Part shown: piece after piece, positions 35,522-36,378 of the stretch
How the letters are laid out: every line of letters begins with the position of its first letter
Numbering within the stretch: the stretch's first letter is position 1
NCBI GenBank assembly: GCA_945869825.1
Contig: CAMBQF010000013.1
Coordinates: forward strand, 1 to 36,378
Reading direction: 5' to 3'
DNA: 36,378 nt
Source: Chitinophaga pinensis
GTDB lineage: Bacteria; Bacteroidota; Bacteroidia; CAMBQF01
Made by a program: the position numbers and the translations under genes
The notes under the pieces: generated by a model
Seen by the model: only the letters and a program-made list of their open reading frames with translations
Told to the model about the DNA's origin: nothing
The model's database searches: none

Positions 35522-36378
35522 ATGACTTTGCTATCAGAGCGAATATTAAATATGTCGGAGAGTGAAACCATTGCCATGTCGCGCCGCAGCCGCGAGCTGA
35601 AAGCGCAGGGCATTGATGTAGTTAACCTGAGTTTGGGCGAACCCGACTTCCCCACCCCCGATTTTATTAAAGATGCCGCCAAACAGGCTATAGACAATAA
35701 CTTCTCGTACTACCCACCCGTAGCGGGCTATATGGATTTGCGCGAGGCAGTTGCCAAAAAATTTGAGCGTGATAACGGCCTGCATTTCAAACCCGAGCAG
35801 ATTATTGTTTCTACCGGGGCCAAGCAATGTATTGCCAACGCTATCTTAAGCCTTATAAACCCTGGTGACGAGGTTATTGTACCAGCGCCGTTTTGGGTTA
35901 CATATATCGAAATTATTAAGCTGGCCGGCGGTGTGCCCGTAGTGGTGCAAACGGGTGTAGACAGCAACTTTAAGTTTACCCCCGAGCAAATAGAAGCCGC
36001 CATTACGCCCCGCACCAAAATGCTGATGTACAGCTCGCCGTGCAACCCAACGGGCGCTGTGTTTGGCAAAGAAGAGTTACGTGCTTTAGCAGCTATGCTG
36101 GGCAAGCATCCTGATGTTATTGTCCTGTCAGACGAGATATACGAGCATATAAACTTTGTAGGCAAGCACGAGAGTATTGCCCAGTTTGACGAGGTGAAAG
36201 ACCGCACCATTGTTATAAACGGTGTGTCTAAAGGCTTCGCTATGACCGGTTGGCGCATTGGCTTTATGGCCGCCCCGCTGGAGATTGCCAAGGCCTGCGA
36301 TAAAATGCAGGGGCAGTTTACATCGGCAGCATCGTCTATTGCAGAGCGTGCCGCGTTAGCAGCCGTTTTAGCCGACCC
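35522..36378 (+). CDS. Class I/II PLP-dependent (aspartate-type) aminotransferase, truncated by the window end
   Basis: Translation MTLLSERILNMSESETIAMSRRSRELKAQGIDVVNLSLGEPDFPTPDFIKDAAKQAI...SSPCNPTGAVF...VLSDEIYEHI...GVSKGFAMTGWRIGF. No stop in window, so absent from the track. Confidence 0.93.
   Translation, partial: MTLLSERILNMSESETIAMSRRSRELKAQGIDVVNLSLGEPDFPTPDFIKDAAKQAIDNNFSYYPPVAGYMDLREAVAKKFERDNGLHFKPEQIIVSTGAKQCIANAILSLINPGDEVIVPAPFWVTYIEIIKLAGGVPVVVQTGVDSNFKFTPEQIEAAITPRTKMLMYSSPCNPTGAVFGKEELRALAAMLGKHPDVIVLSDEIYEHINFVGKHESIAQFDEVKDRTIVINGVSKGFAMTGWRIGFMAAPLEIAKACDKMQGQFTSAASSIAERAALAAVLAD

Noticed and set aside
35728-36291. 187-aa minus-strand ORF at the window end
   Set aside because: Plus strand encodes a clear aminotransferase missed by the track because it runs off the window; the minus ORF is its shadow.
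1-36378. Defence island, prophage, secretion-system or biosynthetic cluster
   Set aside because: No nuclease/methylase defence modules, phage structural genes, or NRPS/PKS-type genes visible; RecJ, methyltransferases and hydrolases here look like housekeeping genes.

Overview
This window looks like chromosomal DNA from a Bacteroidota bacterium. Supporting signs are type IX secretion (T9SS) C-terminal sorting domains, TAnnTTTG-like -7 promoter elements and the gene families present. Most of it is ordinary, densely packed genome: mgtE, a LysE-family exporter, yebC, a WG-repeat protein, a TPR membrane protein, methylmalonyl-CoA epimerase, a HAD hydrolase, a HemD-like protein + DUF4271, acyl-CoA dehydrogenase, recJ, an O-methyltransferase, an SDR, ilvE, bioB/bioF, an acetyl-CoA hydrolase/transferase, MarR, Fur-STAS-purA, YceI and an edge-truncated PLP aminotransferase. 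It also encodes several secreted or lipoprotein products. I found no CRISPR array, prophage, transposase, tRNA or rRNA. The most interesting signals are: (1) a visibly AT-rich single-gene segment (about 14.66-16.09 kb) next to recJ, flanked by imperfect terminal inverted repeats (GTTATGYGCnnCCCT) that lie in hairpin-like contexts, possibly a mobile gene cassette; (2) a MarR / 4-TM protein / receiver-like three-gene locus with two nearly identical operator-like palindromes (TAGTTKTATRYAAAACTA); (3) a perfect AAATATACC-AATC-GGTATATTT operator-like palindrome before an alpha/beta hydrolase; (4) a secreted protein with a CX4CH motif; (5) a family of multi-hairpin intergenic repeats. All functional calls are by eye from the translations and need homology searches.
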